Shown here one piece after another: positions 22,070 through 29,817 of a DNA stretch of 38,163 bases (its first letter is position 1; every line of letters starts with the position of its first letter). Both the position numbers and the translations under genes were made by a program. The stretch comes from Streptomyces sp. 150FB (GTDB lineage: Bacteria > Actinomycetota > Actinomycetes > Streptomycetales > Streptomycetaceae), in assembly GCF_000818195.1 (NCBI RefSeq), contig NZ_JTHL01000001.1, forward strand, positions 2,880,396 through 2,918,558. The letters run 5' to 3'. The notes under the pieces are model-generated. The model searched no databases. It was not told the origin of the DNA and saw nothing but the letters and a program-made list of their open reading frames with translations.

Positions 22070-22088
22070 GAAGGTTAGGCTACCCTTC
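22070..22088. promoter_or_regulatory. Iron box (DmdR1/IdeR-type operator)
   Basis: GAAGGTTAGGCTACCCTTC matches the actinobacterial iron box TTAGGTTAGGCTAACCTAA at 14 of 19 positions and is itself near-palindromic. It lies 44 bases before the ATG at 22132. Iron-loaded DmdR1 would repress the siderophore-binding gene. Confidence 0.85.
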
Positions 22089-22131
22089 CCAAGACCATCT
22101 GACCCGGCCCGTACGAAAGCGGACAACTGCC

Positions 22132-23184
22132 ATGCCCAACGCCCTCACCTCCCCCCTCACCCGCCGCGGCCTCCTCGCCGCAGGCGGCGCCACCGCGCTC
22201 GGCGTCGCCCTCGCCGCCTGCGGCAACAGCGGCTCGAACGACGCGAAAGACGCCGAAGAGGGGACCACGAACGCGGCCGGCGGCAAGAAGTCCGGACCCT
22301 GGTCCTTCAAGGACGACCGCGGCATCACCGCCAAGGCCGACCACACACCGCAACGCATCGTCGCCTTCACCGGCACCGCCGCAGCGCTGCACGACTACGG
22401 CGTCGAGGTCGTCGGGGTCTTCGGCCCGACCAAGACCAAGGACGGCAAGCCGGACGTCCAGGCCGGCGATCTCGACGTCAACAAGGTCGAGATCATCGGC
22501 AACACCTACGGCGAGTTCAATGTCGAGAAATACGCGGCCCTCAACCCCGAACTCCTGGTCAGCGCCCAGTGGATCAAGAACCAACTCTGGTACGTACCCG
22601 ACCAGTCCAAGGACAAGATCCTCCAACTCGCCCCGAGCGTCGCCCTGTGGGCGGCCGAGACCACCATGCCGAAGGCCATCGAGCGCCACGCCGAACTGGC
22701 CGCCTCCCTCGGCGCCGATCTCAAGGCGCCCGAAGTGACTGCCGCCAAGGCCCGTTTCGAGAAGGCCGCTGCGCGGCTGCGCGCCGCCGCCAAGGCCAAG
22801 CCCGAGATCAGGGTCCTGATCGGCTCGGCGAGCCAGGACCTCTTCTATGTGTCGCTCGCGAAAACGTCCGCCGACACCCTCTACTTCCAGCAGCTCGGTG
22901 TGCGTTTCATCCAGCCGGACCACGTCGACGCACAGGGCTTCTTCGAGAACCTGAGCTGGGAGAACGTGGGTAAGTACAAGGCCGACATCATCATGATGGA
23001 CAACCGTTCGTCCGCCATCCAGCCGTCAGCGCTGGGCTCCAAGCCCACCTGGCAGGAGCTGCCCGCCGTCAAGGCCGGCCAGGTCATTCCGCGTACCAGC
23101 GAGCCGATCTTCAGTTACGACAAGTGTGCGCCGATCCTGGACGCGCTGGCCCAGGCGATCGAGCGGGCGAAGAAAGTCTCGTGA
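22132..23184 (+). CDS. desE: Siderophore-binding lipoprotein, DesE-like
   Basis: This is a 350-aa substrate-binding protein for ferric siderophores. The N-terminus TRRGLLAAGGATALGVALAA followed by C30 combines a twin-Arg motif with a lipobox (LAAC), so it is probably a Tat-exported lipoprotein. The body matches the periplasmic-binding/FhuD-type fold and, from memory, S. coelicolor DesE (GPWSFKDDRGITAK, IVAFTGTAAALHDYGVEVVG, VFGPTKTKDG, VEIIGNTYGEFNVEKYAALN). It would bind hydroxamates such as ferrioxamine and deliver them to an ABC importer encoded elsewhere. The iron box upstream supports the role. No permease or desferrioxamine genes follow. Confidence 0.85.
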   Translation: MPNALTSPLTRRGLLAAGGATALGVALAACGNSGSNDAKDAEEGTTNAAGGKKSGPWSFKDDRGITAKADHTPQRIVAFTGTAAALHDYGVEVVGVFGPTKTKDGKPDVQAGDLDVNKVEIIGNTYGEFNVEKYAALNPELLVSAQWIKNQLWYVPDQSKDKILQLAPSVALWAAETTMPKAIERHAELAASLGADLKAPEVTAAKARFEKAAARLRAAAKAKPEIRVLIGSASQDLFYVSLAKTSADTLYFQQLGVRFIQPDHVDAQGFFENLSWENVGKYKADIIMMDNRSSAIQPSALGSKPTWQELPAVKAGQVIPRTSEPIFSYDKCAPILDALAQAIERAKKVS

Positions 23185-23243
23185 CCGACCCGATCGCGCG
23201 GTTCGCGCCGTGAGATGTGTCGCCGTGCGCTAGAAAGAAATGC

Positions 23244-25892
23244 ATGGGGGATACAAGGAACGAATTCAGCGGCGGTAGCGCCCACACCGTCGTACAGGCG
23301 CACACCATAAGCCAGTTCACCGTGGCGGCGCCGACGCCGGGCCCGCCACCGGAAGCGCTCGGCGGACTGCCGCCAGGGCCGGCGGCCTTCGTGGGGCGCG
23401 ACGCCGAACTCGAAGCGCTGCTCGCCTCGTTGAAGCCGGAGCGCGGCCCGAGAGGTCCCCGTAGCCGTAGGCCGACCCGTTCGATGGCCCGACACTGGGC
23501 GGCCGGCACCCGTGTGGTCGCCGTCTCGGGACCGGCGGGGGTGGGGAAGACCGCCCTCGCTCTGCGGGCGAGCGAGCGCGCCGGACAGCTCAGTTGGTAC
23601 GGCGGCCAGTTGTACGCGGACCTGCGCGGGTACGAGCGCGAGGCCGCCGACCGGGTCGTGGCGTACGACGTGCTCGGCGCGTTCCTGCGGGCGCTACGGA
23701 TCCCCGCCGAGTCGGTGGCCCCCGCACTCGGGGAGCGCCTCGCGCAGTACCGCACCACACTGAACCGGCTGGCGGACGAGGGCCGCCCGATCCTGGTCGT
23801 CCTCGACAACGCCGCTTCGGCCGGGCAGGTGGCAGCACTGCTGCCGCCCCACCGGAGGAACTGCGCGCTGGTCGTCGGACGGCATGTGCTGGCGGGCGAC
23901 GCCCTGCGCGGCGCCGCACAGCACCGGCTGGACGTACTCTCCCCGGGCGCCGCCATGGAGTTCATCGACATGGCGCTCTCCGAGGCTCGTCGCCCGGACC
24001 GCCGGTCGGTTCAACACCGGCAGGACGCCCAGCGGTTGGCCGAACTGTGCGACCGGCTGCCGCTCGCGCTGGACGTGGCCGCGGCGAGCCTCGTCGCCGC
24101 GCCGCACCTCACCCTGGGCGAACTCGCCGACCGCCTCAGCGATTCGGCCGGACGGCTCGACGCGCTGGTGACCTCCGACGTGTCCGGGCCCTCGACGGCG
24201 GTCCGCTCGGCCTTCGACCTCTCCTACGCGCGGCTCGTGGACGACGAGGCGCGGCTCTTCCGGCTCCTGTCGCTCCACCCGGGACCCCACATCACCGTGG
24301 AGGCCGCCGCCGTACTCTCCGGCTCTCCCTTCCCCAAAACAGCTCTGGTGCTTGAGGAGTTGCAGCGTGCCCACATGATCACGGCGAACGCGGGGACGCG
24401 GAACGGCTACCGCTTCCACGACCTGCTCCGGCTGTACGCGGTGGAGCAGGCCGAGGCCCAGGACCCGGAGCCCACCAGGCGAGAGGCGATCGGCCGGCTG
24501 CTGGACGCGTACGTGAGCGCCGCCGGCGAGGCCGACCGATGGCTGCGCCCGCCCTCGGCCGCCGCCGCGCCACCGCCCGTACCCTCACGCCCCACCGTCG
24601 GCCCGGACCGCCCCACCATCGGCCCCGAGTACTTCGACGGACGGGCGGGGGCGCTGTGGTGGTTCGCGGAGGAACGGCTGTGCCTGGTGGGTGCCGTACG
24701 GCTGGCCCACGCGACGGGATGTGACGCACAGGCGATCCAACTCGCCCTGAGCCTCAGCGCGTTCTTCGACCTCCAGAAGTTCTGGGACGACTGGAAGTCC
24801 ACCCACCGGCTCGCCGCCGACGCCGCGCGCCGGTCCGGCGCCGAGGCGGACGAGGCGGAGTGTCTGCGACGGCTGGGCATCGGATGCCAGCAGTCCGGCG
24901 ACCACAAAACCGCGTTCGAGGCGTACGACAGGGCCCGCCGGATCTGGGAGACGCTCGGCGACGAGGAGAAGGTCCAGGAGGTCCACGGCTACGTCCTGCG
25001 CGCCCTCCAACTCCAGAACACCACAGGGACCAGGGTCAGCCTCGCGGCCATCAAGACGTACGACCTCGGTGCCCGCGTCCTCGACAACCACCCCGACCTC
25101 GCGGTGCGCGCCGCCGTACTGAGCAACCTCGGCAATCTCTACCAGGGCCGCGGGGAGCAGGCGCGCGCCCTTGAATGCCACCAGCGGGCGCTGGAGGTGC
25201 GGGAGCGGTCCGGAGACGTCCGGGGCCAGGCCCAGAGCCAGGTCCACATCGGCAACGCCCTTTCCCAACTGGGCGACAAGGGCGACAAGGGCGGCAAGGG
25301 CCAGGCAGAACTGAACCCGGCCGTACGCGCGTACCAGGAGGCGATGGAACTCTTCCGCGGGGCCGACGACGTGTACGGCGAGGCATGGACCCTCCACAAC
25401 CTGGGGCAGCTCTCCGTACGGGAGTGGAACAGCCGCGGCGTCCTGACCGCCTGGCTCGCCCGCGTGGCCGCGCTGCGCCGGTGGCGCGAAGCGGCGCGGC
25501 TCCTCACCGACAACGACCGGGCGCGAGAGGCCGCGCGTATCCGCAACGACATCGAGAGACTCACGCCCGGCTTCCGCTTCATGTCGCGGTCGGCCCGTGA
25601 CTCCCTGGTGTACCGCCCGACGCACACCTTCGCCGTCGCGATCCCGGTCGTCGCGACGACGGGCGCCTCGCTGCTGTCCGACGGAACGGGCCTCGGCCAT
25701 GCGGCCGGCCACGCCGCCGACTACGTGGGCGGCCATGTCCTGTCTCTGTCAGGGTCGTCGGACCTGGTCGACTTCTCCGACCACCCCGTCCCCGACCACG
25801 GGGTGGACTACTTCGGCTACGGCGACGCCGAACCCGACCCGGGCGATCACGACTCGGATGATTCAGGGGACTCGGGCGGAGACTGGGACTGA
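23244..25892 (+). CDS. NLR-like NB-ARC/TPR protein with short N-terminal amyloid-like motif
   Basis: This 882-aa STAND-type ATPase contains: (1) an N-terminal 27-residue segment NEFSGGSAHTVVQAHTISQF preceding a Pro-rich linker, resembling the short bacterial amyloid (RHIM-like) signalling motif of Streptomyces NLRs; (2) an NB-ARC ATPase with Walker A GPAGVGKTAL (K102), Walker B-like ILVVLDNAAS, and the NB-ARC helical region (LCDRLPLALDVAAASL, FDLSYARLVDDEARLFRLLS); (3) TPR repeats from about residue 500 (ALECHQRALEVRERSGDVRG, GEAWTLHNLGQL); (4) an unexplained tail rich in Gly/His, then Asp. No SARP DNA-binding domain is present. ATG 23244 is chosen over an ATG at 23217 because the motif starts there. 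It may be a signalling or defence receptor, or a transcriptional regulator. Confidence 0.82.
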   Translation: MGDTRNEFSGGSAHTVVQAHTISQFTVAAPTPGPPPEALGGLPPGPAAFVGRDAELEALLASLKPERGPRGPRSRRPTRSMARHWAAGTRVVAVSGPAGVGKTALALRASERAGQLSWYGGQLYADLRGYEREAADRVVAYDVLGAFLRALRIPAESVAPALGERLAQYRTTLNRLADEGRPILVVLDNAASAGQVAALLPPHRRNCALVVGRHVLAGDALRGAAQHRLDVLSPGAAMEFIDMALSEARRPDRRSVQHRQDAQRLAELCDRLPLALDVAAASLVAAPHLTLGELADRLSDSAGRLDALVTSDVSGPSTAVRSAFDLSYARLVDDEARLFRLLSLHPGPHITVEAAAVLSGSPFPKTALVLEELQRAHMITANAGTRNGYRFHDLLRLYAVEQAEAQDPEPTRREAIGRLLDAYVSAAGEADRWLRPPSAAAAPPPVPSRPTVGPDRPTIGPEYFDGRAGALWWFAEERLCLVGAVRLAHATGCDAQAIQLALSLSAFFDLQKFWDDWKSTHRLAADAARRSGAEADEAECLRRLGIGCQQSGDHKTAFEAYDRARRIWETLGDEEKVQEVHGYVLRALQLQNTTGTRVSLAAIKTYDLGARVLDNHPDLAVRAAVLSNLGNLYQGRGEQARALECHQRALEVRERSGDVRGQAQSQVHIGNALSQLGDKGDKGGKGQAELNPAVRAYQEAMELFRGADDVYGEAWTLHNLGQLSVREWNSRGVLTAWLARVAALRRWREAARLLTDNDRAREAARIRNDIERLTPGFRFMSRSARDSLVYRPTHTFAVAIPVVATTGASLLSDGTGLGHAAGHAADYVGGHVLSLSGSSDLVDFSDHPVPDHGVDYFGYGDAEPDPGDHDSDDSGDSGGDWD

Positions 25893-25919
25893 GCGGAGCC
25901 CCCACCCGCACAAGATCCC

Positions 25920-25948
25920 GCCCTCGCCGGGCAGTTCACGGCGAGGGC
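25920..25948. terminator. Bidirectional hairpin between convergent genes
   Basis: GCCCTCGCCG (25920-25929) and CGGCGAGGGC (25939-25948) form a perfect 10-bp stem with a 9-base loop, between the convergent NLR and beta-helix genes. There is no T-run, as is common in Streptomyces. Confidence 0.75.
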
Positions 25949-25977
25949 AGGGGTAGGGGGAAGGCGCCTCGGACGGA

Positions 25978-27129
25978 TCAGCCGGTGATGCCCAGCAGGT
26001 AGGTGAGCGCGCTCGTGTTCACGAACTGCGACTGGAGTGTGCTCGCCGTCTGCTTGGCGACCTGGAAACCGCTCGGCTTCGCCGGCAGACCACCGCAGCC
26101 GGCGACCGGCGTACCGACGTGGGTGGACTTGTCCACGTTGCCGGTCACGGTGAAGTCCTTGACGCCGTTGACCGCGAAGCCGTAGCCCATGTGGCCGCCC
26201 TGGATGGTGTTGTTGACGACCTTGGCGCCGTAGACCGTGTCCTGTGCGCAGCTCCAGATCGCCGGTCCCATGGCGATGCCGACCTTGACCATCTTGCCTT
26301 GCGCGTCAATGGTGTTGTTCTGCACGACAACACCGTTGTAGTTGCCGTTGATGGGCTTGTAGTCGACGAGGTTGATCCCGCCGAGCAGGTCCTGCGTCTT
26401 GGCGACGATGGTGTTGTTCTGCACGGTCGAGCCGGTGGCGCCGAAGAGGACGATGCCGCCGTCGGTCGCGTCCGTGATGGTGTTGCCCTGGACGAGGCTC
26501 TTGGCGCAGGAGAGCGAGATACCGTCCGACCACATGTTCTTCTGGGCCAGACCGCCCGGGCCGAGCTGGTTGTTGAGGATCTTGGCTCCGGTGCACTGCG
26601 CCGAGTTGTTGGCGACGACGCCCTCGGTGAAGTGGAGGATGGACCACGTACGGGTGTTGTGCGCGTACACGTTCTGCACGGTCTGGTTGAGGCCCTTGTT
26701 GCCCATCTCCAGCAGCGCGCCGCCGCTCGCCCTCGGCAGGGACGGGAAGAGGCCGTCGGCCTGGATGTTCTGTACGACGACACCGGACTGGCCGTTGCCC
26801 GATACGGCGGTGGTGGCGCTGCCGTGGAGCCGGAGGTTGGCGCGGGTGCCACCGGTCGGCAGGCCCTCGGTCTCCAGCACCTGGTTGGGCGCGGTGAAGG
26901 TGACCGGGCTGTCGATGGTGAAGACGGAGCCGGCGCACAGGACGGCTTTGGCGCCGGTGCCGTTGAGGGCCGCGTTGATGTTGGCCTGCGTACCCGAAGG
27001 GATACAGGCGGCCGCGGACTTGGGAGAGTCGGCGCCGAAGGCGTTGGTCTGGGTGGTGAGGAGTGTGGCGGCGGCCGCCGCTACGGCCAGTGCGGGTACG
27101 AGCTTCTTACGTATCGCGAACACTCGCAT
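25978..27129 (-). CDS. Secreted right-handed parallel beta-helix protein
   Basis: This 383-aa protein has a signal peptide (RKKLVPALAVAAAAATLLTT, cleavage near QTNAFGA). The mature part is built of repeated beta-helix coils with N-rich turns: VVVQNIQADGLF, TVQNVYAHNT, KILNNQLGPGG, LVQGNTITDATDGGIVLFGA, TVQNNTIVAKTQDLLGGINL, VVVQNNTIDAQGK, KVVNNTIQGG. The pattern fits pectate-lyase-like or polysaccharide-binding beta-helices, but no catalytic residues can be assigned. Two Cys pairs likely form disulfides. The ATG at 27129 begins MRVFAIRKK; upstream in-frame starts to 27201 give a Pro-rich non-signal N-terminus. It is monocistronic and convergent with the NLR gene. It may be a polysaccharide-active or surface protein. 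Confidence 0.85.
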   Translation of the reverse strand: MRVFAIRKKLVPALAVAAAAATLLTTQTNAFGADSPKSAAACIPSGTQANINAALNGTGAKAVLCAGSVFTIDSPVTFTAPNQVLETEGLPTGGTRANLRLHGSATTAVSGNGQSGVVVQNIQADGLFPSLPRASGGALLEMGNKGLNQTVQNVYAHNTRTWSILHFTEGVVANNSAQCTGAKILNNQLGPGGLAQKNMWSDGISLSCAKSLVQGNTITDATDGGIVLFGATGSTVQNNTIVAKTQDLLGGINLVDYKPINGNYNGVVVQNNTIDAQGKMVKVGIAMGPAIWSCAQDTVYGAKVVNNTIQGGHMGYGFAVNGVKDFTVTGNVDKSTHVGTPVAGCGGLPAKPSGFQVAKQTASTLQSQFVNTSALTYLLGITG

Positions 27130-27520
27130 GGGGGGTCCATCCCTGTGGGGGGTAAGGCGTGGGGGGTATGGCGTGGGTGGAGGTGTGGCGTGGGGGTACA
27201 TAAAATCCAGCGGATTGCCTTACGTCAATGCTTCCAACACGTTAAATCTCCCCGCCCGTTGGCTGGCACTTTGCCAACTTGCCTGTAGCGAGGGGCAGTA
27301 AGCGCTATCTGAGCAGCTCTTACCTCGCACTGGACCAGGCGGGAAACGCCCCAGAACTTCCGTGATCAGAGCCGGGATACGGCCACTAACTACTTTTACA
27401 ACCGGGCACACAATCGAAAATATGTACGATTCACAGCGCCCCACCCCGCCCGTGACACCGCGTGCGCCGTACGCACCGTACGTAATCCCCCTCACTCCGA
27501 ACACCCTCAAGCGACCCACC

Positions 27521-27538
27521 CTGCCCGATATCGGGCAG
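27521..27538. promoter_or_regulatory. Perfect 18-bp palindrome upstream of the 91-aa gene
   Basis: CTGCCCGATATCGGGCAG is a perfect palindrome ending 40 bases before the ATG at 27579. It would lie just upstream of a possible -35 element, as an activator or repressor site. The binding factor is unknown. Confidence 0.6.
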
Positions 27539-27543
27539 ATATC

Positions 27544-27572
27544 TTGCGAAGACCGCCCGCTGACCGCAGTAT
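27544..27572 (+). promoter_or_regulatory. Candidate promoter, possibly giving a leaderless message
   Basis: TTGCGA (27544-27549) and CAGTAT (27567-27572) are spaced by 17 bases, and the ATG at 27579 would lie at about +1. No Shine-Dalgarno precedes that ATG. Matches to the consensus are modest. Confidence 0.35.
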
Positions 27573-27578
27573 CAACGC

Positions 27579-27854
27579 ATGCCGGAAGTCCGTCCGTCGT
27601 ACGACGACCTCATCGACCACCTGGTCCGCAGCTCCGCGCTACAGCGGGGCGAGGCCGCGCGGGTCGTGCTCGACGTACTCGCGTACTTCGACGAGACGAC
27701 CGAGACGTTCGTCCGCCGCCGGCACCGCGAGATGCAGGCACGCGGTGCCGTGAACGCGGACATCTTCGAGCACATCGCGGCCGAGCTGCCGCACCGGGCC
27801 GTGGCGCCTCCCGAGCTCTCACTCCGGCAGTTGCGCCGCATCGTCTACGGCTGA
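27579..27854 (+). CDS. Small conserved actinobacterial protein (91 aa)
   Basis: The protein is MPEVRPSYDDLIDHLVRSSA... with RGEAARVVLDVLAYFDETTE and a C-terminal PELSLRQLRRIVYG. It is helical, soluble and rich in charged residues. I remember close relatives in Streptomyces next to glmS, but no function is known to me. It precedes glmS by 96 bases on the same strand and may be co-transcribed. No ribosome site is visible, which agrees with leaderless translation from the promoter above. Confidence 0.75.
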   Translation: MPEVRPSYDDLIDHLVRSSALQRGEAARVVLDVLAYFDETTETFVRRRHREMQARGAVNADIFEHIAAELPHRAVAPPELSLRQLRRIVYG

Positions 27855-27877
27855 ACACCCACCACCAGGGACACCAA

Positions 27878-27905
27878 GCAGCACGCAGCACGCAGCACGC
27901 AGCAC
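27878..27905 (+). repeat. Four perfect tandem copies of a 7-bp unit in the glmS leader
   Basis: GCAGCAC is repeated four times without a break, 45 bases before the glmS ATG. It could vary in copy number between strains. It is too short and simple to be a CRISPR array. Confidence 0.8.
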
Positions 27906-27950
27906 ACGAAACACCGCGGGAATCACGACCACAGGAGGAGCAGAGACCGT

Positions 27951-29780
27951 ATGTGCGGAATCGTCGGGTATATCGGAAAGCGTGATGTCGCTCCCCTGCT
28001 GCTGGAGGGCCTCCAGCGGCTGGAGTACCGGGGGTACGACTCGGCGGGCCTGGTCGTCACCGCCAAGCCCGCCGCCGGCAAGGCGGCCGTGCTGAAGATG
28101 GTCAAGGCCAAGGGCCGCGTCCGCGATCTGGAGGCCCGCGTCCCCAAGCGCTTCGCCGGTACCACGGGCATCGCCCACACCCGCTGGGCCACCCACGGCA
28201 GCCCGAGCGACGAGAACGCGCACCCGCACCTCGACGCCGAGGGCAAGGTCGCCCTCGTACACAACGGCATCATCGACAACGCCTCCGAACTGCGGGTCAA
28301 GCTGGAGGCCGACGGCGTTGTCTTCAGCTCGGAGACCGACACCGAGGTACTGACCCACCTCATCGCGCGCTCGCAGGCCCCGACCCTGGAGGAGAAGGTC
28401 CGCCAGGCGCTCCAGCTCATCGAGGGCACGTACGGCATCGCGGTGCTGCACGCCGATTTCGCCGACCGCATCGTCGTCGCGCGCAACGGCTCCCCGGTCG
28501 TCCTTGGCATCGGCGAGAAGGAGATGTTCGTCGCCTCGGACGTCGCCGCGCTCGTCTCGCACACCCGCCAGGTCGTCACGCTCGACGACGGCGAGATGGC
28601 CACGCTCAAGGCCGACGACTTCCGTACGTACACCACCGAGGGTTCCCGCACCTCGGCCACGCCGACCACCGTGGAGTGGGAGGCCGAGTCGTACGACATG
28701 GGCGGCCACGCCACGTACATGCACAAGGAGATCTCCGAGCAACCCGAGGCTGTGGACCGGGTGTTGCGCGGCCGGATCGACGACCGGTTCTCGACCGTGC
28801 ACCTGGGCGGTCTCAACCTGGACGCCCGCGAGGCGCGGGGCGTGCGCCGGATCAAGATCCTGGGCTGCGGTACGTCGTACCACGCGGGCCTGATCGGGGC
28901 GCAGTTGATCGAGGAGCTGGCCCGTATCCCGGCCGACGCCGAACCGGCCTCGGAGTTCCGCTACCGCAACCCGGTCGTGGACCCCGACACGCTCTATGTG
29001 GCGGTGTCGCAGTCCGGCGAGACGTACGACGTACTCGCCGCCGTCCAGGAGCTGAAGCGCAAGGGCGCACGGGTGTTGGGCGTGGTGAACGTCGTCGGCT
29101 CGGCGATCGCCCGCGAGACGGACGGCGGGGTGTACGTACACGCGGGGCCCGAGGTGTGCGTCGTCTCCACCAAGTGCTTCACCAACACCGTGGTCTCTTT
29201 CGCGCTGCTCGCCCTGCACTTGGGCCGTATCCGCGACCTGTCGGTGGCCGACGGCAAGCGGATCATCGCCGGACTGCGCAGGCTGCCGGACCAGATCTCC
29301 GAAATCCTCGCCGCCGAGGGGGACATCGAGAAGCTGGCCGGTGAGTACGCGCACGCGAGGTCGATGATGTTCATCGGCCGGGTACGCGGCTACCCCGTGG
29401 CCCGCGAGGCGTCGCTGAAGCTGAAGGAGGTCTCGTACATCCACGCGGAGGCGTACCCCGCCTCGGAGTTGAAGCACGGACCGCTCGCCCTGATCGAACC
29501 GGCGATGCCGACGGTCGCGATCGTGCCCGACGACGATCTGCTGGAGAAGAACAGGGCGGCGATGGAGGAGATCAAGGCCCGTGACGGCCGAATCCTCGCG
29601 GTGGCACACCAGCCGCAGGAAAAGGCGGACCACACGATCGTGGTACCGAAGAACGAAACGGAACTGGACCCGATCCTGCTCGGAATCCCGCTCCAACTCC
29701 TCGCCTACCACACGGCGTTGGCGCTGGGCAGGGACATCGACAAGCCGAGGAACCTGGCGAAGTCGGTCACGGTCGAGTAG
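27951..29780 (+). CDS. glmS: Glutamine-fructose-6-phosphate aminotransferase (isomerising)
   Basis: This 609-aa enzyme makes glucosamine-6-phosphate from fructose-6-phosphate and glutamine, the entry to cell-wall amino sugars. The start MCGIVGYIG exposes the catalytic Cys after Met removal. The amidotransferase domain has LQRLEYRGYDSAGL, GIAHTRWATHG and ENAHPHLD. Two SIS sugar-isomerase domains follow (ILGCGTSYHAG, VSQSGETYDVL; FIGRVRGYPVAREASLKLKE, AEAYPASELKHGPLALI), and the protein ends in the family tail KSVTVE. Length is normal. AGGAGGAG lies about 10 bases before the ATG. A second glmS paralogue is usual in Streptomyces, so this need not be the essential copy. Confidence 0.96.
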   Translation: MCGIVGYIGKRDVAPLLLEGLQRLEYRGYDSAGLVVTAKPAAGKAAVLKMVKAKGRVRDLEARVPKRFAGTTGIAHTRWATHGSPSDENAHPHLDAEGKVALVHNGIIDNASELRVKLEADGVVFSSETDTEVLTHLIARSQAPTLEEKVRQALQLIEGTYGIAVLHADFADRIVVARNGSPVVLGIGEKEMFVASDVAALVSHTRQVVTLDDGEMATLKADDFRTYTTEGSRTSATPTTVEWEAESYDMGGHATYMHKEISEQPEAVDRVLRGRIDDRFSTVHLGGLNLDAREARGVRRIKILGCGTSYHAGLIGAQLIEELARIPADAEPASEFRYRNPVVDPDTLYVAVSQSGETYDVLAAVQELKRKGARVLGVVNVVGSAIARETDGGVYVHAGPEVCVVSTKCFTNTVVSFALLALHLGRIRDLSVADGKRIIAGLRRLPDQISEILAAEGDIEKLAGEYAHARSMMFIGRVRGYPVAREASLKLKEVSYIHAEAYPASELKHGPLALIEPAMPTVAIVPDDDLLEKNRAAMEEIKARDGRILAVAHQPQEKADHTIVVPKNETELDPILLGIPLQLLAYHTALALGRDIDKPRNLAKSVTVE

Positions 29781-29784
29781 TCGT

Positions 29785-29817
29785 ACGAGGTCGATCGCGG
29801 AATCGATCAAACCTCGT
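29785..29817. terminator. Hairpin between convergent glmS and esterase genes
   Basis: ACGAGGT (29785-29791) pairs with ACCTCGT (29811-29817), with an inner TCGAT/ATCGA stem and a small bulge. It overlaps the esterase stop codon and is a likely shared terminator. Confidence 0.55.

Larger units (their letters stand above)
27130..27578. promoter_or_regulatory. Divergent promoter region, beta-helix gene / 91-aa gene
   Basis: This 449-base, gene-free stretch is AT-rich around 27195-27430. It contains the inverted repeat GTTGGC...GCCAAC (27258-27263 and 27273-27278), several CGTACG-type motifs around 27466-27485, and the 18-bp palindrome described separately. A Pro-rich open frame from 27422 overlaps the next gene and is judged non-coding. 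Confidence 0.5.

Noticed and set aside
22132..23184. Considered as a general substrate-binding protein for a sugar or metal
   Set aside because: The iron box and DesE-like segments make a siderophore role clearly better.
23244..25892. Considered as an AfsR-type SARP regulator
   Set aside because: The N-terminal SARP DNA-binding and BTAD domains are absent; a short motif and linker lead directly into NB-ARC.
27878..27905. Tandem repeats considered as a CRISPR array
   Set aside because: The unit is 7 bp with no spacers, and no cas gene is near.
27422..27985. Plus-strand Pro-rich frame starting MYDSQRPTPPVTPRAPYAPY
   Set aside because: It overlaps the 91-aa gene and the glmS start in a different frame and becomes Arg-rich random translation after the first 50 codons.
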